This document shows positions 1 to 9,274 of a DNA stretch of 64,000 nt, piece after piece; position 1 is the first letter of the stretch; each line of letters starts with the position of its first letter. The DNA is taken from the NCBI RefSeq assembly GCF_002902725.1, contig NZ_PPRT01000001.1, forward strand, positions 1 to 64,000, read 5' to 3'. The notes under the pieces were generated by a model. That model was given only the letters and a program-made list of their open reading frames with translations. It was not told the DNA's origin and did no database searches. The position numbers and the translations under genes are program-made. Source of the stretch: Staphylococcus caprae (GTDB taxonomy: Bacteria > Bacillota > Bacilli > Staphylococcales > Staphylococcaceae).

Positions 1-361
1 AAAGCACTTACATTCTTATAAAGACTGGCATGGATGATTAAATATGTCGGCATACGTATTCAGTAGAGTATGGAAAAATCAAAGTAGATAGTGTAGAATA
101 TGTTTCTATATTTACAAATTTTCTAAAAATTATAAGAAATTAATGTACAAATTAAGATAACTCACGTGACACATCATTATTTAAGCTAATTATTATTAAG
201 TATTATATGATTTAAAAAGAGAATTGATGTGTGATAAAGTTTCTTAATGTATTATTTCTAAAAAAGCAGGGGAAACTTTTAGAAAGTTGTTTCGGGAAAT
301 TATATTAAGATGAGTTAGTCTTTCATGAATAGGGTTTCTAATTCAATAGGAGGAAAAGTGA
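1..361. other. Gene-free stretch upstream of the NorB-like gene
   Basis: AT-rich leader with no credible ORF. I see an imperfect inverted repeat (GAAACTTT near 272-279 against AAAGTTGTTTC at 283-293) about 70 bases before the start codon, which could be an operator, and no clean -35/-10 pair. The ribosome binding site AGGAGG is at 348-353. Confidence 0.5.
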
Positions 362-1765
362 TTGATGGATAATTCAAGAGCATTTAGGGGAGATAACCGC
401 CTATTATTAGGTATCATATTAGGGGTTATCACATTTTGGTTATTTGCACAGTCGTTGGTTAATTTGGTTGTGCCGTTGCAATCATCTTATAACAGTGATA
501 TTGGTACGATAAATATCGCCGTAAGTTTATCAGCGCTATTTTCAGGTTTATTTATTGTTGGGGCCGGAGACTTTGCGGATAAATTTGGGCGTGTCAAACT
601 CACATATATTGGTTTGGCCTTAAATATCATTGGTTCAGTTCTTATTATCATCACGCCTTTACCAAGTCTATTAATCATTGGTCGCGCCGTTCAAGGTTTG
701 TCAGCAGCTTGTATTATGCCGGCAACCTTAGCAATTATCAATGAATATTATATTGGTACAGCTAGACAACGTGCTTTAAGTTATTGGTCAATTGGATCAT
801 GGGGCGGTAGTGGCGTTTGTACTTTATTTGGTGGTATGATGGCTACCAATTTAGGTTGGCGTTCTATCTTTATCGTTTCAATTGTATTGACTATACTTGC
901 TATGTTTTTAATTAAACACACACCTGAAACGAAAGCAGAACCTATTGGAAACCAACCATCCAAGTCTAAGAAGTTTGATGTCATAGGCTTAGTCATTCTT
1001 GTCGTTTGTATGTTAAGTATTAATGTTATTATTACGCAAACATCGAATTATGGTCTATTTTCTCCAATCATCTTGGGTTTAATCGCAGTGTTTATCATTT
1101 CTTTAATTGCCTTTGTGATATATGAAAATAGAGTTAAACATCCACTTGTTGATTTCGAGATATTTAAAAATAAAGGCTATACCGGCGCGACGATTTCTAA
1201 CTTTATGTTAAATGGTGTAGCTGGCGGTGCTTTAATAGTAGTTAATACTTACTACCAACAAGAATTAGATTTTAATTCTCAACAAACGGGTTATATTTCA
1301 CTTACATATTTAATCGCCGTCTTAATTATGATTCGTGTGGGCGAGAAAATTTTGCAAGAGTTAGGACCTAAGCGCCCGTTACTCATGGGAAGCGGTCTAA
1401 CGGTGTTAGGGTTAATTTTACTATCGTTAACATTTCTCCCGGATTTCTGGTATATCACAGCAAGCGTTGTAGGATATTTACTATTTGGTGCAGGTTTAGG
1501 AATTTATGCCACGCCATCAACAGATACTGCAGTAGCTCAAGCACCAGACGATAAAGTTGGTGTTGCTTCAGGTGTATATAAAATGGCTTCCTCTTTAGGT
1601 AATGCCTTTGGTGTCGCAATTTCAAGTACAGTTTATAGTGTGCTTGCTTCTCAATTAAACTTATCATTAGGCGGTTTTACCGGCGTTATTTTCAATGCCA
1701 TTGTTGCATTCATTGCTCTAGTATCGATTTTAATTTTAGTACCGAAAAAACAATCAAATTTATAA
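362..1765 (+). CDS. norB: MFS multidrug efflux transporter, NorB family
   Basis: Predicted 14-helix drug:H+ antiporter of the major facilitator superfamily, DHA2 branch, in the cell membrane. The protein is close to S. aureus NorB along its whole length as I remember that sequence: the N-terminal FWLFAQSLVN segment, the motif A loop GDFADKFGRVKL (about residues 69-80), SYWSIGSWGGSGVC and GLGIYATPSTDTA are shared. NorB exports quinolones and other compounds and is regulated by MgrA in S. aureus; the substrate here is not shown by sequence. Start: AGGAGG at 348-353 serves either TTG at 362 (8-base gap) or ATG at 365 (11-base gap); family length does not decide. It is monocistronic and is followed by a long hairpin. 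Other NorB-like paralogues could carry the true norB role elsewhere in the genome. Confidence 0.85.
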   Translation: MMDNSRAFRGDNRLLLGIILGVITFWLFAQSLVNLVVPLQSSYNSDIGTINIAVSLSALFSGLFIVGAGDFADKFGRVKLTYIGLALNIIGSVLIIITPLPSLLIIGRAVQGLSAACIMPATLAIINEYYIGTARQRALSYWSIGSWGGSGVCTLFGGMMATNLGWRSIFIVSIVLTILAMFLIKHTPETKAEPIGNQPSKSKKFDVIGLVILVVCMLSINVIITQTSNYGLFSPIILGLIAVFIISLIAFVIYENRVKHPLVDFEIFKNKGYTGATISNFMLNGVAGGALIVVNTYYQQELDFNSQQTGYISLTYLIAVLIMIRVGEKILQELGPKRPLLMGSGLTVLGLILLSLTFLPDFWYITASVVGYLLFGAGLGIYATPSTDTAVAQAPDDKVGVASGVYKMASSLGNAFGVAISSTVYSVLASQLNLSLGGFTGVIFNAIVAFIALVSILILVPKKQSNL

Positions 1766-1771
1766 GTGATT

Positions 1772-1896
1772 TAAGACTAGGAAAAATAGTTTTGTTTCTA
1801 AAAGGTAAACAAAGCATTGAAGGCAAGTTGCCTGCTGAATAGCATGAGCCTTTTAGGAACTGTGAAACTATATTGAATCTCCTAGTCTTATTTTTA
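1772..1896 (+). terminator. Long-stem hairpin ending the NorB-like gene
   Basis: Outer arms TAAGACTAGGA (1772-1782) and TCCTAGTCTTA (1880-1890) pair perfectly and are followed by TTTTTA. Inner segments TTTCTAAAAGG and CCTTTTAGGAA also pair. The loop carries GCCTGCTGAATAGCATGAG, which is related to part of the repeat at 28.3 kb, so this looks like a member of a dispersed intergenic hairpin family doing duty as a terminator. Confidence 0.7.
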
Positions 1897-2005
1897 GATA
1901 AAATTAACAGAAAATTTAGAAAAAAATACTTATGATGCATTGACGCGCAGTAACAAAAGTTGTACTTTAAAAACAAAATCACTCAATTAAAGGGGGATGG
2001 CTTGC

Positions 2006-2938
2006 ATGAAAATAGCAATTGCTGGTTCAGGCGCACTCGGTAGTGGATTCGGAGCTAAATTATTCCAACATGGTTATGATGTGTCACTTATTGATGGATG
2101 GGAACCACAAGTCACGTCAATTCAACAAGAAGGGTTACACATCGATATCAACGGTTCAATGTATCATTTTAATATTCCTATGTATCGTTTCTCTCAAATT
2201 CCACAAACTGAAGTCTACGATATTGTCTTCCTATTTCCTAAATCAATGCAACTCAAGCATGTTTTGGAAGACATACAACCTCATATACACAATCAAACAA
2301 TTATTGTGTGTACAATGAATGGTTTAAAGCATGAACGTCTTATTCGAAATTATGTTGAAGAATATAGAATTGTACGTGGCGTAACAACATGGACAGCAGG
2401 AATAGACAAACCAGGACATACGCACCTCATGGGAAGTGGCCCTGTTGAAATAGGAAGTCTCGTTCCTGAAGGAAAAGATAATGTTAAAGTTGTGGTGGAT
2501 ATTTTAAATAAAGCTGAATTAAATGGTGTTGAGAGTGATAATTTGCATCAATCCATATGGAAAAAGATTTGCGTCAATGGAACAGCCAACGCGTTATGTA
2601 GTATCTTGGAATGTAATTTAGCAACATTAAATGATAGTAGTTATGCTAAAAATTTAATTTATCAACTGACACAAGAAATTGTTCATGTGGCTACAACAGA
2701 TAATGTTTATCTTAATGTAGATGAAGTATTTGAGTATCTGATTAATTTAAATGAGAAGGTAGGACCACATTATCCATCTATGTATCAAGATTTAATTAAA
2801 GATCACCGTAAAACAGAAATTGATTATATTAATGGTGCTGTGGCTCAATTAGGTAAGGAAAATAATATACCAGCGCCAGTTAATGCATTTGTAACAAATC
2901 TTATTCATTCAAAGGAAAATCAATTGAATGCGCAATAA
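2006..2938 (+). CDS. panE: 2-dehydropantoate 2-reductase (ApbA/PanE family)
   Basis: NADPH-dependent reductase that converts ketopantoate to pantoate in pantothenate and coenzyme A synthesis; cytoplasmic. The N-terminus MKIAIAGSGALGSGFG carries the Rossmann GxGxxG dinucleotide motif, and the C-terminal half has the helical family domain with the SIWKKICVNGTANALC stretch typical of ApbA/PanE. At 310 residues it has normal family length. An in-frame ATG lies at 1997 but abuts the ribosome binding site AGGGGG (1991-1996), so the ATG at 2006, nine bases downstream, is preferred. Staphylococci may carry more than one ketopantoate-reductase-like gene and panBCD are not here, so a different 2-oxoacid substrate is possible. 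Confidence 0.85.
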   Translation: MKIAIAGSGALGSGFGAKLFQHGYDVSLIDGWEPQVTSIQQEGLHIDINGSMYHFNIPMYRFSQIPQTEVYDIVFLFPKSMQLKHVLEDIQPHIHNQTIIVCTMNGLKHERLIRNYVEEYRIVRGVTTWTAGIDKPGHTHLMGSGPVEIGSLVPEGKDNVKVVVDILNKAELNGVESDNLHQSIWKKICVNGTANALCSILECNLATLNDSSYAKNLIYQLTQEIVHVATTDNVYLNVDEVFEYLINLNEKVGPHYPSMYQDLIKDHRKTEIDYINGAVAQLGKENNIPAPVNAFVTNLIHSKENQLNAQ

Positions 2939-3097
2939 AATTAAAGAAACAGCTTACAAGTTATAGCCTAATTAATGATTTCAGATATAAGGTTGAACGT
3001 ATGCTGTTTCTTTTTTATTAATTTAAACGCTATCTCATGCTTTAGTATTTTACAAAAGGGTAAACAAATACACGTAAGATAAAAAGGAGATGAAATC

Positions 3098-3571
3098 ATG
3101 TCCAGTACATGTCGACGTATCATAGTTACAGGAATTGTCGGTGGTTTTATTGGTGGAGCTGTGAAAATGGGCTGGGAAGCGCTTATGCCCCCGAGAACAC
3201 CTGAACGTGAAGAAGAACCACCGCCTTTGACATTATTAAATCAAGTCGGATTACCTGAAAAAATTAAAAATGCCTCGTATACTTACAATCAGAATGAAAT
3301 TCCTCTGACGGTCATGGGTATTCATTATGGTTTCTCAATTGTGCATGCGTTTGCGTATGCCGTCTTAGCTGAAAAGTGTTCCAAAGTAACTGCATTAAGA
3401 GGTGGTTTATTTGGAATTGCTGTTAATACCTTTTTCCATGAATATCTTTTACCGCAAATGGGATTAACTCCAAAAGTTGAGGAATTACCGAAAGAAGAAC
3501 GTATTTCAGAATTATTAGGACATATCGTTTGGATGAATGCCATTGATTATGTCAGATCTGCTCAAAAGTAG
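3098..3571 (+). CDS. DUF1440 / YagU-family membrane protein
   Basis: A 157-residue integral membrane protein matching the YagU (DUF1440) family by eye: N-terminal helix with glycine-rich GGFIGGAVKMGWEALMPPR, then an acidic proline-rich loop (EREEEPPP, about residues 36-43), and hydrophobic segments around residues 70-90 and 100-120. The E. coli member has been linked to acid resistance, but no biochemical function is established. The ribosome binding site AAGGAG precedes the ATG. It sits 50 bases before the epimerase gene on the same strand and may be co-transcribed with it. Confidence 0.8.
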   Translation: MSSTCRRIIVTGIVGGFIGGAVKMGWEALMPPRTPEREEEPPPLTLLNQVGLPEKIKNASYTYNQNEIPLTVMGIHYGFSIVHAFAYAVLAEKCSKVTALRGGLFGIAVNTFFHEYLLPQMGLTPKVEELPKEERISELLGHIVWMNAIDYVRSAQK

Positions 3572-3622
3572 AGTAGATTTGGGAATTCATTTTCAGAAAA
3601 ATAGAAAGAGAAGGTGAATAAA

Positions 3623-4474
3623 TTGAGTAAAATATTCGTAACAGGTGCAACTGGATTAATTGGAACAAGATTAACAAAACGTCTCAAAGAGGAAGGACAT
3701 GAAGTTGCTGGTTTCACAACATCTGAACACGGCAAACAAAAATTAGAAAGTGCTGGAGTTCAACCCTATGTAGGAGACATCTTAAAGGCTGAAACGATTG
3801 ATGCAGCGATTGAAGCATTCAAGCCTGAAATCATCATTAATCAAATTACTGATTTAAAAAATGTAGATATGAGTGCTAATACTAAAGTGAGAATTGAAGG
3901 CTCTAAAAATCTTATGGATGCCGCACTTAAACATAATGTGAGAAAAGTCATAGCTCAAAGTATTGCATTTACGTATGAACCTGGGGAAGGTTTAGCGACT
4001 GAGGAGACGCCTTTAGATTATAATTCAACAGGTGACAGAAAGATTACTGTAGACGGTGTTGAGGGTCTTGAAAAAGAAACTGCACGTATTGATGAATATG
4101 TGGTACTACGTTTCGGTTGGTTATATGGGCCTGGAACTTGGTACGGTAAAGATGGTATGATTTATAATCAATTTATTGATGGAGATGTTACTTTAAGTGA
4201 TGGTGTAACATCATTCGTTCATCTTGATGATGCTGTAGAAACATCAATTCAAGCGATTCATTTTGATAGTGATATTTATAATGTTGCTGATGATGAGCCA
4301 GTTAAAGGATCTGATTTTGCAGAATGGTATAAAAATCAATTGCAAGTTGATCCAAAAATCAATATTCAACCTGCGCAACCATTTGAAAGAGGCGTAGCAA
4401 ATGATAAATTTAAAGCACAAGGTGGTACTTTAATCTATCCAAGTTGGAAAGATGGTATGGACCCTATAGAATAA
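3623..4474 (+). CDS. NAD(P)-dependent epimerase/dehydratase-like SDR protein
   Basis: Extended short-chain dehydrogenase/reductase fold: the N-terminus has the nucleotide-binding motif VTGATGLIG (TGxxGxxG), and LRFGWLYGPGT is the typical extended-SDR segment after the active site. The usual YxxxK catalytic pair is not obvious, so it may be an atypical member acting on a nucleotide sugar or a small carbonyl compound; I cannot name the substrate. Start choice: AAGGTGA at 3611-3617 lies five bases before TTG at 3623, while the GTG at 3614 overlaps that site, so TTG is preferred (283 residues). It ends in a convergent bidirectional terminator. Confidence 0.75.
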   Translation: MSKIFVTGATGLIGTRLTKRLKEEGHEVAGFTTSEHGKQKLESAGVQPYVGDILKAETIDAAIEAFKPEIIINQITDLKNVDMSANTKVRIEGSKNLMDAALKHNVRKVIAQSIAFTYEPGEGLATEETPLDYNSTGDRKITVDGVEGLEKETARIDEYVVLRFGWLYGPGTWYGKDGMIYNQFIDGDVTLSDGVTSFVHLDDAVETSIQAIHFDSDIYNVADDEPVKGSDFAEWYKNQLQVDPKINIQPAQPFERGVANDKFKAQGGTLIYPSWKDGMDPIE

Positions 4475-4481
4475 AATAAAG

Positions 4482-4550
4482 GCACGATTTAAAGTAAGAC
4501 ATTGCAATCATTGATTGCGTTTACGTTTCACTTTAAATCGTGCTTTTTTA
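4482..4550. terminator. Bidirectional terminator between epimerase and yidC genes
   Basis: Perfect arms GCACGATTTAAAGT (4482-4495) and ACTTTAAATCGTGC (4530-4543), with a T-run after the right arm and an A-run before the left. A second small palindrome (GCAATCATTGATTGC) sits in the loop. It serves the two convergent genes. Confidence 0.85.
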
Positions 4551-4559
4551 ATTTTTTAT

Positions 4560-5381
4560 TTATTCTATTTCCTTTTCTTGATTCTGATTTAAATGCTTTT
4601 TAAGATTGGCAGCTTCTTGACGTGCCCGTTTACCATAATAAGAGTGGGCAAAATGCATTTGTATAATCAAGAAACCAGCACTTATACTCCAGTATAATCC
4701 TAGAGCTGAAGCTGAAGTCAATGAAGCATATGTAATAAATATGGGTGACACAACCATGATGACATAATACGTTGTTCGTTGATCTTTAGGATAATGTATT
4801 GAATTGACTAACGGCTGAATAAAATACATACTCGCTGCGATAATAGTCATAATTAAGTTAGGTTCTGTTAAATTAAACCATAAGAAATGAGGATATTTAG
4901 TAATACCATCACTAGTAGGGTATTTTAAGCTCATATATAGTCCCATAAGAATAGGGATTTGAATTATGACAGGCAAGCATCCAATCATATTTTTAAATGG
5001 ATTAATACCATATGATTTATATTTCTTCATTAGTAATTGGTTTGCAGCGTTACGTTCTTCTTGTGAATCAGCATTTTTAATTTTCTCTCTAATTGCATCT
5101 AATTCAGGTTTTACTACTTTTGTTTTTTCGCGCATCATATGCATATTTTTCACTTGAATCAGCATTAAAGGAAGTAAGATAAATCGAACGATGAGTACAA
5201 TCACAATAATGGCTAAACCGTAATTATCATGAAAGAGTCTCCCTAAAAAATGAAGTAAGCCATCCATAGGTTTAACAAATGTATTGTAGAAAATGCCGGT
5301 CTGATTTTCTTTTTTAGAATAATCACAACCAGTTAAAAATATAATCAAACTTAACAATACTAGAGTGAGTCGTTTATGCAT
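4560..5381 (-). CDS. yidC: Membrane protein insertase YidC/OxaA, lipoprotein form (probable second copy)
   Basis: Inserts proteins into the cell membrane, alone or with SecYEG. The 273-residue protein starts with a lipoprotein signal ending in LTGC (Cys19), then GIFYNTFVKPMDGLLHFLG and five hydrophobic segments; PFKNMIGCLPVIIQIPILMGLY and SALGLYWSISAGFLIIQ are the Oxa1-family core. It is clearly diverged from the S. aureus YidC I know, with a shorter, less basic C-terminal tail, so I infer a second paralogue, the main yidC normally lying elsewhere. Start: ATG at 5381 is eight bases after AAGGA, while the upstream ATG at 5387 sits too close to it. Convergent with the epimerase gene. Confidence 0.85.
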   Translation of the reverse strand: MHKRLTLVLLSLIIFLTGCDYSKKENQTGIFYNTFVKPMDGLLHFLGRLFHDNYGLAIIVIVLIVRFILLPLMLIQVKNMHMMREKTKVVKPELDAIREKIKNADSQEERNAANQLLMKKYKSYGINPFKNMIGCLPVIIQIPILMGLYMSLKYPTSDGITKYPHFLWFNLTEPNLIMTIIAASMYFIQPLVNSIHYPKDQRTTYYVIMVVSPIFITYASLTSASALGLYWSISAGFLIIQMHFAHSYYGKRARQEAANLKKHLNQNQEKEIE

Positions 5382-5560
5382 CGTCATCTTCCTTCTTCTT
5401 TCTATCTCTATTTGGATAACTAAATTTTATCAAAAAATTACATACAAAGTATTAAAAAAGCAAAAAATTGCACATCCTAAAAGTAACAAAATACGTACTT
5501 TTGAATGTGCAATCGTTCCTAAATGTTAAAAATCTTTGCTTAGATGCAATAAAATGCAAT

Positions 5561-7060
5561 CTATGTTTTTGGCTGACGTGTCAAAATAACAACAGAAAGC
5601 CATATCATAATCATGAGCATGAAAATATAAAAACTAGCGATGAGCCACTTAGCATGAATCGGTAACCATGATAATACGAATGTCCAGCTAGCATTACCTA
5701 AAATAAATAATGGAAGCAAGTAAATGGCGATACTAAATAAAACAAAGAGTGTCAGTAGGAGTAAAAAACTGATAAACGCAATTTTTCTTTTATCATATAC
5801 GATTCGTTTAAGTTTCAATTTATTTAAGCGACTTAGACTCAGTATCAGAAATATAAATGTGCCAATACATGAAAGAATTGTAATTGTGTGATTAAAATTT
5901 GTTGATTGATCAATTTTTTGCTCAATAGTTGTATAATGCTCATTATTTAAAATTTGCGAATTTAAATTGTCAGTTAAATTTGTAACTTGTGAAGAATTCA
6001 TATTCGCTAATACGACAATGCCATATGATTTTTTCGGATTTAATAAAATTTCAGATGAGAAATTGTCTAAAGTACCTGTGTGATAAATAGTATGGTCATT
6101 CGAATTAATAAACCAACCTGCACCATAACCATTTGCATCTGCTACACCCTCAGATTTATAAATAGACTGATGGGATTGTTCAACAATTGATTGTGTTTTG
6201 TCGGAAGGATCCAATTGCATTTTAATCCAATTTTCCAAATCTTTTGTGCTAGACATCATAAATGCTGAAGGTGTATCCCCAATATTGAATTCTGGTGTGG
6301 TTTTTTCAGTGTCACCACTGATTAATTCATAACCGGAAGCCTCATTTTTACCTTTTTTACTTGTAGTTTTAAACGTCGTATCTTTCATGTTTAAAGGTGA
6401 TAATATATGTTCCTTAATATAAGATTGGTATGATTGGTGTGAAACGTTCTGAACAATGAGACCCAAAATATCGTAGTTCATATTAGAATATTCAAAGGCA
6501 TCTCCAGGCGTTTCATTCAGTTCTTTACCTTTCGCATAGTCTACTATATTTTTAATACTATTATAGTCTTCAGAATAATGATCTTCTTCAGTGATATCGC
6601 TAGGTATACCACTAGTATGACCGAGTAGTTGCTTTATTGTAATGTCCTTTTTTTCATCATCATAATTCATATAAAAACCAGGTACATATTTTGATACTTT
6701 ATCGTTTAAACTCAGTTTACCTTCCTTAGCAAGTTGTAGCACACTGTATCCAGTAAATGCCTTTGTATTTGAAGCAATTTCAAATCGAGTACGGGGTGTT
6801 ACTTTTGTTTTCTGACTTACATTAGCATAACCATAACCTTTATTTAAGAAGATTTTATTATCTTTAATGATTAATACAGAAACTCCTGGTATTTTCCCAT
6901 TTCGCATTGCTGAATGAACAATGCTATCGATTTGCTTTAGCGAATGATGTGTTAACATCGTTTCGGTTTTACTATGTGCTGTATAGTGTTTTGTTAATAT
7001 ACCGCTCATTAAAAGCACCATCATTACGAAAGCAGTGATAATAAAAGGTTTTGTTTTCAT
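5561..7060 (-). CDS. Membrane-anchored serine hydrolase, beta-lactamase/AmpC-type fold
   Basis: Predicted serine hydrolase of the class C beta-lactamase / D,D-peptidase fold. N-terminal membrane anchor at residues 5-23; catalytic motif SNTK at 97-100 (SxxK), YSN at 191-193 (YxN), HTG at 327-329 (the KTG-box equivalent). The last 120 residues hold three or four hydrophobic segments (about 385-405, 425-460, 470-495), so the catalytic domain is outside the cell and tethered at both ends. This layout resembles FmtA/FlpA-like and other penicillin-binding-like esterases of firmicutes; the substrate (teichoic acid D-alanine esters, peptides or other esters) cannot be read from sequence. Start: ATG at 7060 lies eight bases after AGAGG; the TTG at 7078 has no site. 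Confidence 0.8.
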   Translation of the reverse strand: MKTKPFIITAFVMMVLLMSGILTKHYTAHSKTETMLTHHSLKQIDSIVHSAMRNGKIPGVSVLIIKDNKIFLNKGYGYANVSQKTKVTPRTRFEIASNTKAFTGYSVLQLAKEGKLSLNDKVSKYVPGFYMNYDDEKKDITIKQLLGHTSGIPSDITEEDHYSEDYNSIKNIVDYAKGKELNETPGDAFEYSNMNYDILGLIVQNVSHQSYQSYIKEHILSPLNMKDTTFKTTSKKGKNEASGYELISGDTEKTTPEFNIGDTPSAFMMSSTKDLENWIKMQLDPSDKTQSIVEQSHQSIYKSEGVADANGYGAGWFINSNDHTIYHTGTLDNFSSEILLNPKKSYGIVVLANMNSSQVTNLTDNLNSQILNNEHYTTIEQKIDQSTNFNHTITILSCIGTFIFLILSLSRLNKLKLKRIVYDKRKIAFISFLLLLTLFVLFSIAIYLLPLFILGNASWTFVLSWLPIHAKWLIASFYIFMLMIMIWLSVVILTRQPKT

Positions 7061-7179
7061 TATGCCATCCTCTATCAATTATGTATTGTATTTTTGATTG
7101 TACGCAACCTAGATGTAATAAGTGTGTTTATTATAACAGTTTTCGTAAAGATTACTTCATAAGAAGACTCATCACGTTG

Positions 7180-7208
7180 TTGACAATCTTTTTGTAGTTA
7201 AAATAATT
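7180..7208 (+). promoter_or_regulatory. Possible promoter of the KimA-type gene
   Basis: TTGACA at 7180-7185 and ATAATT at 7203-7208 with a 17-base spacer. The -35 is consensus, the -10 is weak. About 140 bases of untranslated leader would follow; I see no c-di-AMP (ydaO-type) riboswitch in it. Confidence 0.4.
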
Positions 7209-7348
7209 GGTAATTTACAACTAAAAATAAGTGTATTATAACACTAATTGAGTAAACTATATAATAAAAGATATCATGAAATCCTATACATTTTCTAAAG
7301 ATGGGAGTATAGTTTAGCCATTGATAAAGAGTTAAAGAGGTAGGAGTC

Positions 7349-9178
7349 ATGTTCAATCAATTTAAAAGACTTTTGATCGGTAGACCAAAGAAAAATAGAG
7401 ATTTGAAGGATGAGAAAATAACTAAATTCAAAGGTTTAGCAATCTTATCTTCTGACGCATTATCTTCTGTGGCATATGGGCCAGAGCAGATTTTAATTAC
7501 TCTATCAGTAGTTGGAGCCGGTGCTTCATGGTATACTTTGCCAATTGCTGGTGCGGTACTTATTTTACTTGCAGCTTTAATCATGTCATATCGACAAGTG
7601 ATATACGCCTATCCTAAAGGTGGAGGCGCGTATATGGTATCTAAGACGAATCTCGGCGAGAAATGGGGATTGCTCGCAGGTGGTTCGCTATTAGTCGACT
7701 ATATTTTGACAGTTGCCGTAAGTATTTCATCGGGTGCAGATGCATTTGTAGCTGCATTTCCGAATTTATATCATTTTAAAGTATTAATTGCTTGTTTATT
7801 AGTTTTATTCATATTAATCATGAACTTGAGAGGATTAACTGAATCGGCAACAGTGTTATCCTATCCAGTTTATTTATTTATCATAGGTTTAATTGTATTA
7901 ATTATTGTAGGAACATACAGAGTTGCAACTGGAGACATTCAACCACATATGCATTCGACTGTGGGGACTGCAGTACCAGGAGTGACTTTATTCTTGCTGT
8001 TGAAGGCATTCTCTTCTGGGGCATCATCTTTAACTGGTGTAGAAGCGATTTCTAATGCCGTGACTAACTTCAAAGATCCTGCACCTAAAAATGCAGTTAA
8101 AACACTTATCGCAATGGGTTCAATCCTTGCTGTCTTACTTGTAGGAATAGTGGGGTTATCTTACGTTTATGGCATTATGCCACAAACTGAAACAACAGTA
8201 TTATCTCAATTAGCATCAAAAATATTTGGTAATAATGTTGCTTTCTATTTCGTCCAAGCAACGACAGTAATGATATTAGTACTAGCTGCTAATACAGGAT
8301 TTACTGCTTTTCCGATGTTGGCTGCATCAATGTCTAAAGATAAATACATGCCACGTATGTTTATAGTTCGTGGAGATCGTTTAGGTTATTCTAACTCGAT
8401 TATTGTATTAGGTGTATTGGCAATTATTTTGATTATTGTATTTAATGGAATGACAGAAAATTTAATTCCTTTATATGCCGTTGGTGTGTTTATCCCATTT
8501 ACACTCGCTCAGTTTGGAATGGTTTTAAAATGGACAAAAGAACGACCTAAAGGTTGGGGGATTAAATTATCATTTAACTTAGTAGGCGGAACAATAACGT
8601 TTATCGTGTTTATGATTTTATTAATTACTAAATTCACTCAAGTATGGCCAATATTACTGTTCTTACCATTTGTTGTGTCCGTATTTATCAGAATTAATAC
8701 GCATTATAAAAATATAGCTCAAGAATTGCGTTCAGATATTGATGTACATGATATTCCTGTAGTGGATCGTAATTTGGCTATTGTGCCAATACCTAGTATT
8801 ACGACTGCGGTTGATAAATCGATTTATTATGCACAAATGTTGGCTAACAATGATGTGATTGCAGTACATGTAACTTTTGGTGATGAAGATGATAAAGCGT
8901 TGATGGAGAAATGGAAACGACACTTCCCAGATGTAAGATTAGTCATCCTACATTCAGAATATCGAAGTATCATTCGTCCTATTTCAAGATTTATCGACAA
9001 AATTCGTAAGAAAGCAAATGATCAAAATTATTTAATTACAGTGGTTGTGCCTGAATTTATTCCTAAGAAACCGTGGCATAATTTATTGCATAACCAAACA
9101 AGTTTTAGATTGAAAATGCACCTCATCTATCAAAAGAACATTATTTTATGTACAATTCCATTTAAACTTAAAAAATAA
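7349..9178 (+). CDS. kimA: KimA-type high-affinity potassium importer (APC superfamily)
   Basis: The 609-residue protein matches Bacillus subtilis KimA (YdaO) in length and motif order as I recall it: LAILSSDALSSVAYGPEQIL near the N-terminus, YPKGGGAYMVSK, LLKAFSSGASSLTGVEAISN, LAANTGFTAFPMLA, YMPRMFIVRGDRLGYSN and LIPLYAVGVFIPFTL. About 12 membrane helices (residues 30-455) are followed by a cytoplasmic domain of about 150 residues with HNQTSFRLKMHL near the end. KimA imports K+ with H+ and is inhibited by c-di-AMP in B. subtilis; the same role here is inference. It is often annotated simply as an amino-acid permease. It stands alone, convergent with the antiporter gene. Confidence 0.8.
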   Translation: MFNQFKRLLIGRPKKNRDLKDEKITKFKGLAILSSDALSSVAYGPEQILITLSVVGAGASWYTLPIAGAVLILLAALIMSYRQVIYAYPKGGGAYMVSKTNLGEKWGLLAGGSLLVDYILTVAVSISSGADAFVAAFPNLYHFKVLIACLLVLFILIMNLRGLTESATVLSYPVYLFIIGLIVLIIVGTYRVATGDIQPHMHSTVGTAVPGVTLFLLLKAFSSGASSLTGVEAISNAVTNFKDPAPKNAVKTLIAMGSILAVLLVGIVGLSYVYGIMPQTETTVLSQLASKIFGNNVAFYFVQATTVMILVLAANTGFTAFPMLAASMSKDKYMPRMFIVRGDRLGYSNSIIVLGVLAIILIIVFNGMTENLIPLYAVGVFIPFTLAQFGMVLKWTKERPKGWGIKLSFNLVGGTITFIVFMILLITKFTQVWPILLFLPFVVSVFIRINTHYKNIAQELRSDIDVHDIPVVDRNLAIVPIPSITTAVDKSIYYAQMLANNDVIAVHVTFGDEDDKALMEKWKRHFPDVRLVILHSEYRSIIRPISRFIDKIRKKANDQNYLITVVVPEFIPKKPWHNLLHNQTSFRLKMHLIYQKNIILCTIPFKLKK

Positions 9179-9201
9179 AATTTGCACCATTTAAAATAGA
9201 G

Positions 9202-9244
9202 AAAGGCTCAGAAAGAATGTGTTAATCATCTTTCTGAGCCTTTT
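9202..9244. terminator. Bidirectional terminator between kimA and the antiporter gene
   Basis: Arms AAAGGCTCAGAAAGA (9202-9216) and TCTTTCTGAGCCTTT (9229-9243) with T on the right and A on the left, between convergent genes. Confidence 0.85.
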
Positions 9245-9274
9245 ATATTGAGGTATTCAATGATTTATTAAGTT

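Noticed and set aside
7079..7348. Looked for a ydaO (c-di-AMP) riboswitch before the KimA-type gene
   Set aside because: No recognisable core helices or conserved loops; listed only as an absence.
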